64,000 nt of DNA, from positions 3,955,933 through 4,019,932 of the forward strand of contig NW_022098022.1 of the NCBI RefSeq assembly GCF_002288925.2, given 5' to 3'. Origin of the DNA: Delphinapterus leucas. Taxonomy: Eukaryota > Chordata > Mammalia > Artiodactyla > Monodontidae. The translations under genes were made by a program, and so were the position numbers. This document shows, piece by piece, positions 36,544 through 47,412 of this stretch; the first letter of the stretch is position 1; each line of letters opens with the position of its first letter. The notes under the pieces are model-generated. The model did not search any database. It had not been told where the DNA came from and saw nothing but the letters and a program-made list of their open reading frames with translations.

Positions 36544-36847
36544 AAGAAAAGAGTTCAGGGCTTCCCTGGTGGCGCAGTGGTTGAGAATCCGCCTGCCGAT
36601 GCAGGGGACACGGGTTCGAGCCCTGGTCTGGGAAGATCCCACATGCTGCAGAGCAGCTAGGCCCGTGTGCCACAACTACTGAGCCTGCGCGTCCGGAGCC
36701 TGTGCTCCGCAACGTGAGAGGCCCGCGCACCACGATGAAGAGTGGCCCCCGCTCACCACAACTAGAGGAAGCCCTCGCACAGAAACGAAGACCCAACACA
36801 GCCAAAAATAAATAAATAAATTTATTTAAAAAAAAGAAAAGAGTTCA
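36544..36847 (+). mobile_element. Long-form CHR SINE with 14-bp target duplication
   Basis: The element proper is 36558-36833. It starts gggcttccctggtggcgcag, has a B-box-like 'acgggttcgagccc', continues with 'cacaactactgagcctgc' and 'aactagaggaagccc', and ends 'gacccaacacagccaaaaa' with an AAAT-rich tail. This is the long CHR form with the tRNA-unrelated body. The target duplication aagaaaagagttca is perfect at 36544-36557 and 36834-36847. Frames on the reverse strand across it are artefacts. Confidence 0.95.
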
Positions 36848-37628
36848 AATTGTGGTTCAAATCTAGTGCTGATTTAAGGAAATAAGGTCTGTAAAAGGAC
36901 ATTTACCCTCTTTGAAAATATAGTCAAGTGATCTTTACAGGGAAAACTGCCTTAATGGAGTAGGCCTTTATTTGAAATACATGTTATTCTCTATATGTCT
37001 TGTAAATGAGACTTTACACGAGGAAGTCATACTATTTCACATTTTTACCATGTGTAAGAGCGTAGCTTTGGCCATATTTAGCTACAGTCTTAAATGCATT
37101 CTGCATAAGGCTCATTTTAAAGGATGTCTGCTGATGAAAATATTAATGTGGCCATTTTAAGTAACTTCTTCCAGATAATTGTTACATTAATTGCATAGAA
37201 TTATCCTAGCACATAGTCTATACTGGTTGAACCAGGTAAACTAAAACCTAACGTATATTTTTGAATTTTTTTAAATTAATGCTCAAGAGATTTGAGGAAT
37301 ATATCCAAATTAGATATAAACCTAATGTTAGATATAAATAAATTAGTATAACTGCTGTAAACTTATTTTTATGACTAGTAAATTCATTAAGTCTTTATAT
37401 ATAAATTCACTACTATTTATATACAATTTGGAGATATACTACCTTACGTATTAGTCAATCATAGATGACAATGTCTTACAAAATTCATTTTCAGTATCTC
37501 AGATACAAATACTCCTGGATGAGTACAAGGTGCCTTAACCAGAGATTAAATGAGTGATATAACTGATATTCCCAGAATAGTGCTTGAATAGTTCCTGAAA
37601 AGAGAAAATGAGTTACCCAAATAACTTC
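36848..37628. other. Unassigned AT-rich DNA
   Basis: No gene. Very AT-rich from 37160 onward; no family assigned. Confidence 0.5.
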
Positions 37629-37800
37629 AATTGAAAATTTTCTTTTTTGTCAGGTACGGTTGATTTACAATATCATATTAGTTTCAGGTGTACACCATAG
37701 TGATTCAGTATTAATTATTGATTATCACATTCAATGAGTCATACATATTACATTCATATTCATACATTTTACATTCAAAAAAGTTTATTCTAGATTTTCT
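37629..37800 (-). mobile_element. L1 3' end fragment, reverse strand
   Basis: The text 'acggttgatttacaatatc', 'attagtttcaggtgtacacc', 'atagtgattcagta' is the reverse complement of the 3' end of cetartiodactyl L1 elements ('...gattcactttgctgtacac...gtaaatcaac'). The right half is AT-rich and diverged. 5'-truncated and inactive. Confidence 0.7.
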
Positions 37801-37847
37801 TAAAATATCTTATATTTTATCAGTTTTTTATTGTTTGTATATCTTTT

Positions 37848-38083
37848 AAAATCATATCACAGGGCTTCCCTGGTGACGCAGTGGTTGAGAGTCCGCCTGC
37901 CGATGCAGGGGACACGGGTTCGTGCCCCGGTCCGGGAAGATCCCACATGCCGCGGAGCGGCTGGGCCCGTGAGCCATGGCCGCTGAGCTTGCGCGTCCGG
38001 AGCCTGTGCTCTGCAATGGGAGAGGCCGCAAAAAAGAGAGGGCCGCGGAACCCCAAAAAAAAAAAAAAAAAAAATCATATCAC
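37848..38083 (+). mobile_element. Short-form CHR SINE with 13-bp target duplication
   Basis: The element proper is 37861-38070. It starts agggcttccctggtgacgca, has the B box in 'acacgggttcgtgccccgg', the 'gcggagcggctgggcccgtg' body and a tail of about 19 A. The target duplication aaaatcatatcac is perfect at 37848-37860 and 38071-38083. It carries CpGs that remain undecayed, consistent with a fairly young insertion. Frames of 71-102 codons on both strands across it are artefacts. Confidence 0.95.
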
Positions 38084-38965
38084 GAACTGTACATAAACAC
38101 AGTTCATGTGAATACGTATAACTATGTATTATATATACATACGCATACACACTCACATAAAACAAATTTAAAGATAGTTATTTAAATGAGGGAAAAATCC
38201 ACAGCCAGGTAACTTTAATGTTAATGCTAGCATTTTCCCCCAGGATATTGTCATCTCCTCAGAGCTCCAGAGTTACTTAAGAGCTTAAGACATTCAAAAG
38301 TATATCAATTCATCTCAGTCAGTGTAGAAAATGACATAGCAAAGCCTGACTTTTGTACTCTGTTTCCTACACTGACAGACTTACTATTAAAAGTTAAACA
38401 AAACATTGTGTACTTTATCTTTCCTCTCTGATAATGTACATTTTCAAAATCTTTATTGTTCTCATAATAAATATTTTTCCAGTCTTTTCTATCCAATATT
38501 CCTTTTCAGCTATCCCACACTGTTAGCTATTACAGTAAATTGAACTTTGGGATATTTATACCAACACCACCCTCAAACGCAGCACACCCTCCCGTGCTCA
38601 TGTCCTTTTGTGAGTCCTACGGCAAGTCTGTCAAAAGACTGCTACCATCTCCTGTAGCTTTCTCGGCTGCAACTTAAATCCAGACTCTTCCACTCCCCAA
38701 AGTCCTGGCTGTCTACATTTTACCTTTCAGGCTTCCCCTGTCTCACATTTACTTTTCAGTTCCTTACAGAGGACAAGAGTGGCTGCTGGCATTGTCACAG
38801 GGTTAGGAGGATGGCTGAGGGAGCATCTCTCAGAAATAAAGCTGAAAGTAGCGCTGAAATCATAGTAATGTACAGAGCCAAGCGTTCAGGAAGGTGATCG
38901 AGTTTGTAAACTAGAGAATGAGGTACAACCTGGCCTTTCCCTGCAGCCTCTCATCTCTTTGAGAA
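38084..38965. other. Unassigned DNA
   Basis: Bases 38570-38760 are C-rich and could be an upstream part of the L2 that follows. No gene. Confidence 0.45.
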
Positions 38966-39258
38966 AGGCAATACTTTCATTAAGGTACAGCTTAAACGTT
39001 TTATCTGTATACCAAGAGGACTCTTCTAACTGCCCATACCAGGTTTGGTTTCTCTTTTACATGTTGCAGTAGAACACTGGCTTGTTCATAATATAAGACT
39101 GTCTGTATACAATTTATTTTGATTACTCACATGGTAGGTTATGAACTCCATTTGAATAGGAACCCTATCTCTTATGTACAGCTATATCACCAGTCCTTAA
39201 TGTAATGGCTGACGAATAGAAAAAGTTCAGTGAATATTTGTTGAACAAATATATAACT
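38966..39258 (+). mobile_element. L2 LINE 3' end fragment
   Basis: The blocks 'aaggtacagcttaaacg', 'gactcttctaactgccc', 'tatgaactccatttgaatag', 'gaaccctatctcttatg', 'ccagtccttaatgtaatgg' and 'gttcagtgaatatttgttg' match the L2 3' UTR order ('aagctccatgagggca ... gtgcctagcacatgg ... ctcaataaatatttgttg'). Confidence 0.7.
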
Positions 39259-39484
39259 AAATAAATGCATAAAGAGCAGGACCTCGAGTATATATAAAGA
39301 GCTGAAATACTGTACAAAGAAGCTAAAACCCAGGGAGGTAAAATCGTAAAGCGTAAATGGAATTTGTAGGTTGAAGTGGGTTCTGGGTGAATACCTCTGG
39401 GTGGCACTGTTGTTCCAGATTGGCTTTTATACACTGTGTATAGCATGACTTGTAGAAAAGCTATGTTCGTAAGTCAAAACATGG

Positions 39485-40110
39485 TACATCCATTCAAAGA
39501 ATATTCATTGAGTATGTATCATGTGGCAAGATACTGTGTGCAAGGAACAGCATGGAACAAGATACAGAGATCTTGGAAAGGAGACAGTCAATAGTCAAGA
39601 AATAAAAACCATAACTTGAAATTGTGATAAAATCAAACAGAATTATAATATTCCTGAACCTAGACTGTTTAAAACAGGGCCTAGAGCAGATTAGGGCCTC
39701 AATAATTATGTATTCAATGACAAAATAATAGGTTAAAAGGGACATTGTACTACTTCAAAGGAGTAGCATTTAAGCTTAGATCTAAGTGGAAGAGGAAAAA
39801 AAGAATAGAAAAGCGAAACATTGGAGAAATCAAGCTCAAAGACGCTGACATTGAGAAATAGCTCAATAATCTTAACTCCAGAAAGCAGGCCATGAATACA
39901 TTCCATGAATACATCCCCAAAAGATAGAACACTGATGGACATTAAGCAAGGTGGAAAATAATTTATTTGCATTTTCAAAAAGGTGTTCGTAGCTGTTTTG
40001 AATAAACGATTGTAGAGCAGGTAAGATTGAAAAGTATAAAACCCAGATGGGAAGCCACTGGCAATTTTAAGAAATGAAACCATCATGATTTGCTCATGGG
40101 GTAGAAATGA
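39485..40110 (+). mobile_element. Ancient LINE-type repeat fragment
   Basis: The text 'catccattcaaagaatattc', 'attgagtatgtatcatgtgg', 'gaacagcatggaacaag' and later 'gatgggaagccactgg' matches in order the same old family as at 5200 and 9990-11090. The 132-codon reverse frame at 39733-40131 runs antisense through it and is not a gene. Confidence 0.55.
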
Positions 40111-40207
40111 AGGTGAGAAAAAGAAAGACATAAAAACATCATGACTCCTACGTTATCTTTGGCTGAGCAACTGTGAGGCTTAGGTTAGTGGAGAAACATA
40201 CTTTATT

Positions 40208-40209
<2 letters not shown>

Positions 40210-40245
<36 letters not shown>
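40210..40245. repeat. (GT)n microsatellite
   Basis: Eighteen uninterrupted GT units. Confidence 0.97.
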
Positions 40246-40247
<2 letters not shown>

Positions 40248-40950
40248 GGATATGGAATTGTTTGAAAAGCCTGTGATACTTATGTAGTATCCAAGAAGAA
40301 CTAGCATTATAGGAATTATTTCAGTTAGTAGTTTGTGGTTTTCAATGCTTAGCACCAACTTCTTATATGAAAGTTCTTCCGCTCTTAAACTTTTAATTTT
40401 GAACTCTAAAATTTACTTTTAGATTACTCAGATTATAATTTCCATAATATTTTTCAAGGGTAATACATGGAAGATATAATTCTGGAGGGCTTGGATATCT
40501 GAAAATTTCTTTCTGCATATTTCAGACATGTGGGATGACTTAGATAGAAATAGTATTATTGAGAAACATCATTCTCCCCTCAAAACCCAGTTCCATTGAA
40601 CTCTTTATATTTTCAAATATATTTTATTTGAATATATGTTTAAATGACAAAAGTAATATGCACTTATTTTAGCAAATTCAAATGGACAAAAATGAAAAGA
40701 AAAATGACTGTGCTCCTTCCTCCCATCCCTTCTCTCCAGAGGTGTCCACTGTTAAGTCTTTTTCTATCCAATATTATCTAGACTATAAACTACATTTTTG
40801 ATTAATTTAATACATTGTTGTTTCACACTAAAGGTGAGATTTTGGGGGGAAAACCCCCCACTGAGAAAAAGAGGGTCAGATAAGAGAGTCACAAAAGTAG
40901 GCCACTGTGTTACTTGTTTATTTGGAAGCTCCCTAAAATGATGCTTGGGG
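40246..40950. other. Unassigned AT-rich DNA
   Basis: No gene or clear repeat. A short gggggg/cccccc patch occurs at 40843-40860. Confidence 0.5.
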
Positions 40951-41055
40951 TGCTTGAGCTCTTGTACCTGCTCTGTCACTAACTGTGTGTGAGAATTTTG
41001 ACAAGTCACCTCACAGCTCTGGGTCTGTCTTCCTAGCGTGAAATTCTTACTGTAT
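40951..41055 (+). mobile_element. MIR SINE fragment
   Basis: The order 'acctgctctgtcactaactg', 'tgtgtgagaattttgac', 'aagtcacctcacagctctg', 'ggtctgtcttcctagc' follows the MIR core ('ctctgccacttactagctg ... gaccttgggcaagtcac ... ctctgagcctcagtttcct'). Confidence 0.75.
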
Positions 41056-41079
41056 TTATGCAACTAGCCGTGAGCCTAT

Positions 41080-41180
41080 TTGAAACACATACGAATATTT
41101 TGAAATTCAGTTTTGAATGAATCTTTGAAATTGAATATTTGAAATTCATTTTTGAATATTTTGAAAAAATATTTGAAACC
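41080..41180. repeat. Degenerate TTTGAAATT repeats
   Basis: Several imperfect copies of 'tttgaaattca' and 'tttgaatattt' occur in succession. The array is low in complexity and probably arose by slippage. Confidence 0.6.
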
Positions 41181-41274
41181 ATATCAGTCTCAGCTCTCTG
41201 ATCTTGGATCATATCTGTTAAGTGGCTGGACTAGAGGCTCTAAGCTCCTTTCTGTATCAGGAGGTCTGAGCTTG

Positions 41275-41402
41275 CCCTTCCTTCCTTCCCTCCTTCCCTC
41301 CCTCCTTTTCTCCCTCCCTCCCTCCTTCCTTCCTTCCTTCTATCTCTCTTTCTTTCTCTCCCCCTCCCTCCTCCCTCTCTCTCTCTCTATTTCTTTCTTT
41401 CA
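41275..41402. repeat. Polypyrimidine (CCTT/CT)n tract
   Basis: About 126 bases are pyrimidine apart from A at 41342 and 41389; 41275-41341 is an unbroken 67-base run. CCTT, CCCT and CT units mix. Such tracts can form intramolecular triplex (H-DNA). The tract ends 'ttctttctttcaacag', an acceptable splice-acceptor shape, but lies next to an antisense L1 end. Confidence 0.95.
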
Positions 41403-41403
41403 A

Positions 41404-41715
41404 CAGCTTTATTAAGATATAATTCATATACCATACAACTCACACATTTACAGTGTATAACACAATGGGTTTTAGTATAGCGTCATGTATGTGGAACCAT
41501 TACGTCAATTTTAGAACATTTTCATCTTGAAAAGAAGTCCATACCCTTTAGCTATCACCCACCTACTTCCCTATCCCATCCAGCCCGAAGCAACTACTAA
41601 TCTAATTTTTGTTTCTCTAAATTCGCCTATTCTGAACATTTTATATAAATGGAATAATATGGTGTCTTTTGACTGGCTTCTTTACCTTATGTACACATTT
41701 CATTTTGATATAGAA
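41404..41715 (-). mobile_element. L1M 3' end fragment, reverse strand
   Basis: The order 'gctttattaagatataattc', 'accatacaactcacacattt', 'acagtgtataacacaatgg', 'tgtggaaccattacgtc', 'tttatataaatggaataata' and 'cttttgactggcttcttt' is the reverse complement of old L1 3' sequence ('...gaagccagacacaaaag...'). Confidence 0.7.
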
Positions 41716-43539
41716 GTCAAAGGCAGCCCTTTCCAACAGGTACACAACCATTTGGAGTCAGTAGACATATTCTGAGAAATGCAAGGATTAATATTGTACT
41801 TTTTTTTCCACTTTGGGAATCGTCTATTTCATGAGCAGAAACCTGACAGAAACTCCAGAGAGGTTACTCTTAATTTTATTTGATGGGAAGTTAGCAGAGA
41901 TTTCCATGGGGTCTTAGATAATTTGTTTCTCCAAATATATTTCTCCAATGTATTTCTCCAAATATAGAGTTTAGCTCTTTAAAGATTGTCAACATATTTC
42001 ATTATTTTCATTTTAAAATTATTATAGTTGGAAATTTGAGAAAGTTATGTCGGACAGTGCTAGCCAGATGCCACAAGAGGCCTAAACAAACATTTTCCGG
42101 TAACTGCAATCAATGCACGTTCTCATCTTCTGTGTTTATACCACATTTGCAGTTAAAAAGTAAAAACCTAATGAGCCAAAAGCAGTTTCAACCAGGCCTG
42201 TTGCTATTAGGAGACATTTGAAAGAATAACAAAGGAAGTAATTGTAGTTTAAAGGTCATTGCAAGATTTGAAGAGACACTTTCTGCAGAACTCTGATCAG
42301 AAGTTTTTCTTTTCCTTCAAAAGTCAGAAAAATTGATTAAACTCCTCCCAGTGCAGCAGTTCAGTGGGAGAGAAGGGCCTTTTCAAAGCAGTCGCTTTGC
42401 CTGTTAGAGAACAACTTCATATCTTCATGTTCCTACATTCCTAGGGATCTGCACGCCGATAAATAAAAACAGAAACAATGCACACTGAAGCAGTTCAACT
42501 GATGTTCTCTGTTCTTTAAAAGTCTCAACTTTAAAAACAAGAGCAGGCTAAGACAGATGCTTCTCTGCAATTAGTATCAATCAGTCCTGACACAGAAAGT
42601 GACCCATCCAACGTAGAAGTTGTTTGGATCGATCAGCACATCTTTTACTGAGGTGGGACACAGAAAAAGAACAGAACACGAATAGAAAAATACTGCATGA
42701 AAAGAGGATTCTGAAAAGGCCAGGACAAAAGTGTTTCTCGTGACTACATTTAGTTAAACATCTTCATTCTTTCTTTGGAAAGAAAATCTGATAACACATA
42801 AAATATGCTCTAAGCTTATAGTTTGATCTGGGTGCACAAAAGTTAAGTAATTTTTATCTGTATGTACTTGATTCCCCAGTTTGGGTTCAGCCCTCTTTAA
42901 ACATTGGTGTAATTTTTGTTGTTGTAAAAGAATCTTTTCTCTTACTAATGGGACAAACTAAAGTGCGTGATCTTAACTGGTAAGGAAGGAAACCCTTACC
43001 ATGTGGTGCTTACATAGGGTTAGTGTCTGTTTCAGAATGTATAGCATTCCATACTTGAATTTTAGCATTATATTTTCAATATATTGGTTTGTTTACCAAG
43101 AATGCTCACACATTCATTTCATTGAGATAATAGACGGAATATGCCCTGATTTCTGAATGAGTTGTGTCCAAAATTGTCCTGCTTTGAAAGACTATTGGCA
43201 AACTTTATTTTTCATTGAAAAAGAAAAATAAACACATTAACGATGAAAATCATACTTACAACAGCTAGCAATAGATAGCTTCTCTAAAGACTCCTGTGTT
43301 TTATCTTCTAATTTTTGTCCTTTATACTTATTTACAAAGTCATATTATATATAAATAAACGTCCTTTTCTCACTTCTTATTCCATCATGAATTGCATATC
43401 ATGAAATGCATTTAATACATGGCCTCCATCTTATCGTACATAACGGATATACCAAAATTATATAACCATTTTTCATATTTTGAAACAGCAGACATGTTCT
43501 GTATTTTTAAGGTATAAGTAATATATTTGAATATAAGTT
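41716..43539. other. Repeat-free DNA, possible conserved block
   Basis: No transposon recognised. Bases 42030-42720 are complex, balanced and free of simple repeats, with many A/T-core homeobox-like words ('aattgattaaac', 'gcaattag') and no long frame. This is the type of sequence often conserved near developmental genes, but conservation cannot be seen from one genome. Confidence 0.5.
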
Positions 43540-44110
43540 ATAACCTCGTAGCTAATTGCTTCTTCAGTATATATTTCTAGAGCTTAAATATATGAACATT
43601 TCAAAATACTTTCTTAGTTGTATCCAAATTGCCTTCAGAAAAGGATATTCAATTTGCATATTCAGTTTGTTAGAGTAATATCTCACTCCACCCTCAACAG
43701 TATTTGTTATTATAATAATAAAGTGCTTTGTAATTTGATAGAAGCATATGGAATCCTTTTTTTTCTTTAATTTGACTACCTTTTATTTCTGACTAGGTTA
43801 AACTTGTTTTTTCAATTTATCTGTTAACCAGTTGCTTATATGGTGAATAATCTGTGACTGCTTTTGTTCATTATTATATTAGAGTATTATTTATTACATG
43901 ATTTCTTTACAGGGGCTATTTTGATTTAAATGATTGAACTTTAATTTATCATCTTTGCAAATCAGTCATTATCCTATTTTTCTGAATATACAGACTTATA
44001 CTTCTGCTATACAGAAGTTGTATCAGTGTCTCTTTCCTTTCCTTTGTTTTCCTTTCCCTAAATTTTGGGTCTTCTGCTTAAAACATTTCCACCAGTTGAG
44101 AACAAGTCAT
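43540..44110 (-). mobile_element. L1M-type fragment, reverse strand
   Basis: The order 'gtatccaaattgccttcag', 'aatatctcactccaccctc', 'aacagtatttgttattat', and later 'gaataatctgtgactgc' parallels the reverse complement of an old L1 3' UTR ('...attgccaaattgccctcc ... acactcccaccaacagtg...'). Strongly diverged. Confidence 0.5.
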
Positions 44111-44339
44111 TATTGACCTATGTTTTTATTCTGGCTTTTTAATGATAATATTATTCACATTTAATTATTTAATGTATCTTAGAATTAGTTTGGTTTAGGC
44201 TTTGAGGAAAATTGCTTATTTTAGTTCTCCCCTTCTGGTTTGTGATTTAACTGCTCTATAGGACACAGATTTGAAATTCTCACATTTATACTTTATTCCT
44301 TCAATCTGCATATGCATGCAGCCACCATATTTTACTTAT

Positions 44340-44412
44340 TTTATAATTATATATGATTATGTATTATGTATATATTATATATAATTATATGTAAGCTATA
44401 ATATATAATATA
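44340..44412. repeat. AT-rich low-complexity tract
   Basis: Mostly TAT/ATA words from 'ttataattatatatgattat' on. No purer unit. Confidence 0.8.
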
Positions 44413-45990
44413 CTTTTCATTATGGAAAATTTCAAACATATATTAAAAAAAGAGAACAATGTAATAAACACCAGTCTCACATCAGACCACTCTGACAATT
44501 GTCAACGTTCTATTGTCTTTCCACCTATTTCCCTCAAATTTTTTCTTTGCATTTTAGACAAATGGAGTATTTTCCCACTAACAAAAAAAGGAAAATTTAA
44601 ACATACAGAAAAATGGAGAAGCACCTCTATATCCTCCGTGTACATTCAACACTTAATATATGTTGCTGTAATATTTGAAAATAAGTTACATGAAACTTGT
44701 AGAAAGCATTATATTTCATTCTCAAATACATTATCATGTAGCCTCTAAGAATGAGGGCATTCTTTCATAAACCACAATAACATTTTCCCTTCCAAGGAAT
44801 TAAACATTGAAACAATAATATCATCTAATATAGAGTCTATAACATCTTTCCCAAATGCACTCATCATGTCTTTTTTAAGTGTAGTATCAATTCACATATG
44901 TATTGACTTCATTATAACTTTGGCATCATAAAATATTTCTGTTTTTTATAACTTTTATTTTTGAAGAATCTATACCATTCGTCTAAAAATGTCACAAAAA
45001 ATCTCAATTTGATTATTTCATGTGAATAGATTCAGAGAAAACATTTGGCAAGACAACTATAGAGGTGATGTTATATACGTTCTGTTGCATCATGACATAA
45101 GGGTATATTTCAGTTCGTTTGATTGGTGGAACTATGAGTGTCTGCCTTAGTTAAGTTACTGTTCACCAGCTTTTTCTGGAAGTACATTATATTGCATTTC
45201 CCTTTGGAAATTATACTTAATCTGTGTGAGGTTTTGTGAATATCTCATTTGTCAATAGTTGTTGAAGTTATTAATTGCCTGGATTAATTCAGGTATTAAT
45301 TGTCTGAATCAATTAACATGCTATTGGTTACAAAATGGTGATTTTATTTTTCCTCTCATCCCTTCTATATTATCTGCCATTTTTCAGTATGTGCAAACTT
45401 TCTCCACTTCCTTCAATTTTCCCTCATAGTTTTTCTTTTAATATGATATGCTTAAGGATCAATGCTCTAGTCAAAGTATTATTAAAATATAATTTTCATT
45501 ATTCTTTTTGGTGGTACAGTTTTCCCAAATTTGGCCAGTGGAAACCCTTCAGGTTGGCTTTAGTGTCTTTTGATACATTTCTTTTTTGGTACTATCTTAA
45601 TTTCAGTCCCTAGAAGGTACTGCAGCCTCATTTCTAAAAAAATATTTTTACAGCCTCGGGATCTGTATTCAATACTTTCTTCAAGGAGCTCTGGTTCCTT
45701 TTATTGGGGATGATATTTAAACCCCAAGATCTAGGCAATATGTATGCTTACTGCTACTGGTGTGTCATTTCTTCCAGGCTCTTTCAGTGGACAAAAGTAA
45801 GGAACATATTTTGAAAAAGATCATGTGGCTTCATACCAATTTCTCCAGTTCCAACTTAACATCACAGGATTCTTTCTCTTCTTCTGTCATTTCAAATGTT
45901 TACCTTCCTACTGCCGCAGAGAATATGCTGGTTCCTTACACTGTCTTCTATTTAATCATTTGTTCTATCTTATAATGTACACATAATATG
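44413..45990. mobile_element. Ancient LINE fragment (about 1.6 kb)
   Basis: Many blocks follow in order a long ancient repeat that I believe is an L1M 3' region: 'gaaaatttcaaacatat', 'gacaattgtcaacgttc', 'ctctaagaatgagggcattc', 'ataaccacaataac' like words, 'gtgtctgccttagttaag', 'caatagttgttgaag', 'ctgaatcaattaac', 'caaatttggccagtgg', 'aaggagctctggttcc', 'ccccaagatctaggc' and 'ctgctactggtgtgtc'. I am sure of the family grouping but not of its name or sense strand. Frames inside it (44422-44748, 45335-45613) are accidental. Confidence 0.6.
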
Positions 45991-46799
45991 TCTAGAATCA
46001 TTATACTGATAACACTACCCCCCCAAAAAAAAACCACTACCCTCCAAAAAAACTTAACTAAAAATGTTTACAATAGACTAGAAGATTATTTGTCTAATTA
46101 AGGGTGCTCAAAGGTTACTTAAGTTCATTGATTTTTGCTTGTAAGATGTGTGTGCATGTGACTTTGCTGTAGTTCAATATATGTTTAGGTAAATCTTGAG
46201 CTTTCTTTCCATTCAATTTTTTGTTTGGCTTTTATCGTCCTTTCCAATTCTCTATTATATGCATAGAGTCGTGTATCTAACATGCAAGATCCATACAGAA
46301 TAAATTTGGCTGTATAAAAATACTTTTAAAAAGAAAGAAAAACAAAGGTTAAAGTGATACCAGGAAGGAATGCAGACAATGACAAACAAACATAACTGTA
46401 TCACAAATGCATGACACAACTTAAAGCCGAAGGTGAGAAAACAGAAACTGACTTAAGTAACTTTGGAAACTCACATTTTATTGGACACTATAAAGCCAAA
46501 GGAATTGAGCCCAAATACTGTTCTCTAGATGATAAATGGGTTTCTCACAGGGTAAACCCATGAGTTAGCAATTCTGAAACTCCTTTCTTATATATCCTAG
46601 CGTTGACCAAATAAGTAAATACAGTGAAGATAATAGAAGCCAGGTTTCTCAGGTTCTTTGTAACTTCAGGAAAAGAAGTTACAAATAAACAAGAGAGGGA
46701 GGCTAGAATGAACCATTCCATAGTGAATTAGAGTTAGAGATATCTGCAGCATCCGTGTTCAGCAGAATCAGTTATAGATACGTGTGTGTATATGCATTA
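45991..46799. other. Unassigned DNA
   Basis: A C7/A9 run sits at 46018-46033. AT-rich and balanced patches alternate; no gene or family recognised. Confidence 0.5.
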
Positions 46800-47035
46800 G
46801 TGCCCTGACGGAGAGTTCCTAGCTCTGTCTGCTGGGAGGGCCCTCCAGCAGCTGCATACAAATGGCCATTACCTATATCTTGGTTTCTAAATACCATTCC
46901 CCAGTGAAAGGAACCAGGGTTCCTTGGAGAAATGGCTGATTCTAGGACTGGGCGAGGGAATATACATTAAGATCCTGGAACACACACACAGGAAGGCTAC
47001 TGAGCTCCACCTTCTGGTGCAGAATAGTCAGGAGT
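46800..47035. mobile_element. Ancient LINE fragment, inverted relative to 44413-45990
   Basis: The text 'tatcttggtttctaaatacc', 'attccccagtgaaaggaacc', 'agggttccttggagaaatgg' and 'ctgattctaggactgggc' is the reverse complement of the block that reads 'gagctctggttcc' near 45689 in the previous copy. It therefore belongs to the same family in opposite orientation. Confidence 0.6.
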
Positions 47036-47099
47036 TGTGGTGGAAATTATCTACATAAATTATTTGGATTTGTCTTTTTTCTTTCTTTCTTTCTATTTG

Positions 47100-47290
47100 T
47101 TTATATCATATAGAGTTAAATAAAAAGAATTTATTTTATTCTTTGAGCTATAATACTATCATTGTTTATTTTGATGCTCCAGTTATTTCAGATTTGGGTA
47201 TTTGGAGCCCCTTCATATGGGCTTCTGTGACCTTTGCCATGCCCCACTCCTGGGCAGGAACAAGAGAACAGCAGGGTCTTGGGCCAAGAG
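47100..47290. mobile_element. Ancient LINE fragment, same orientation as 44413-45990
   Basis: The order 'tactatcattgtttatttt', 'gatgctccagttatttcag', 'atttgggtatttggagcccc', 'ttcatatgggcttctgtg' and 'accttt' corresponds to the block at about 45500-45575 ('caaatttggccagtgg', 'cttcaggttggcttta'). With the fragment at 46800 it forms a head-to-head arrangement of one family. Confidence 0.6.
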
Positions 47291-47331
47291 TGTTCCTCTG
47301 GTGGAATCCTCTCTACAGGGAAGTGTGAAAC

Positions 47332-47409
47332 CAGGGTACAGGTGACTCCCCTTCTAGTAGAAAATTATTTCAGGGTACAGGTGATTCCCCTTCTAGTAGA
47401 AAATTATTT
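47332..47409. repeat. 39-bp tandem duplication
   Basis: Two adjacent 39-base copies start cagggtacaggtga and end gaaaattattt (47332-47370 and 47371-47409). They differ at one base (c/t), so the duplication is recent. Confidence 0.95.
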
Positions 47410-47412
47410 CAG

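Noticed and set aside
36558..36640. tRNA-like sequence with A and B boxes
   Set aside because: It is the tRNA-derived head of a CHR SINE, not a tRNA gene: no cloverleaf or discriminator end, and a target duplication flanks it.
37881..38185. Proline/arginine-rich frames on both strands
   Set aside because: Both are translations of a SINE with tRNA-like sequence and its poly(A) tail.
39733..40131. 132-codon reverse frame
   Set aside because: Antisense through an ancient LINE-type repeat; no domain.
44340..44412. Possible AT-rich replication origin or scaffold-attachment site
   Set aside because: Only base composition supports it, and similar tracts occur many times in the window.
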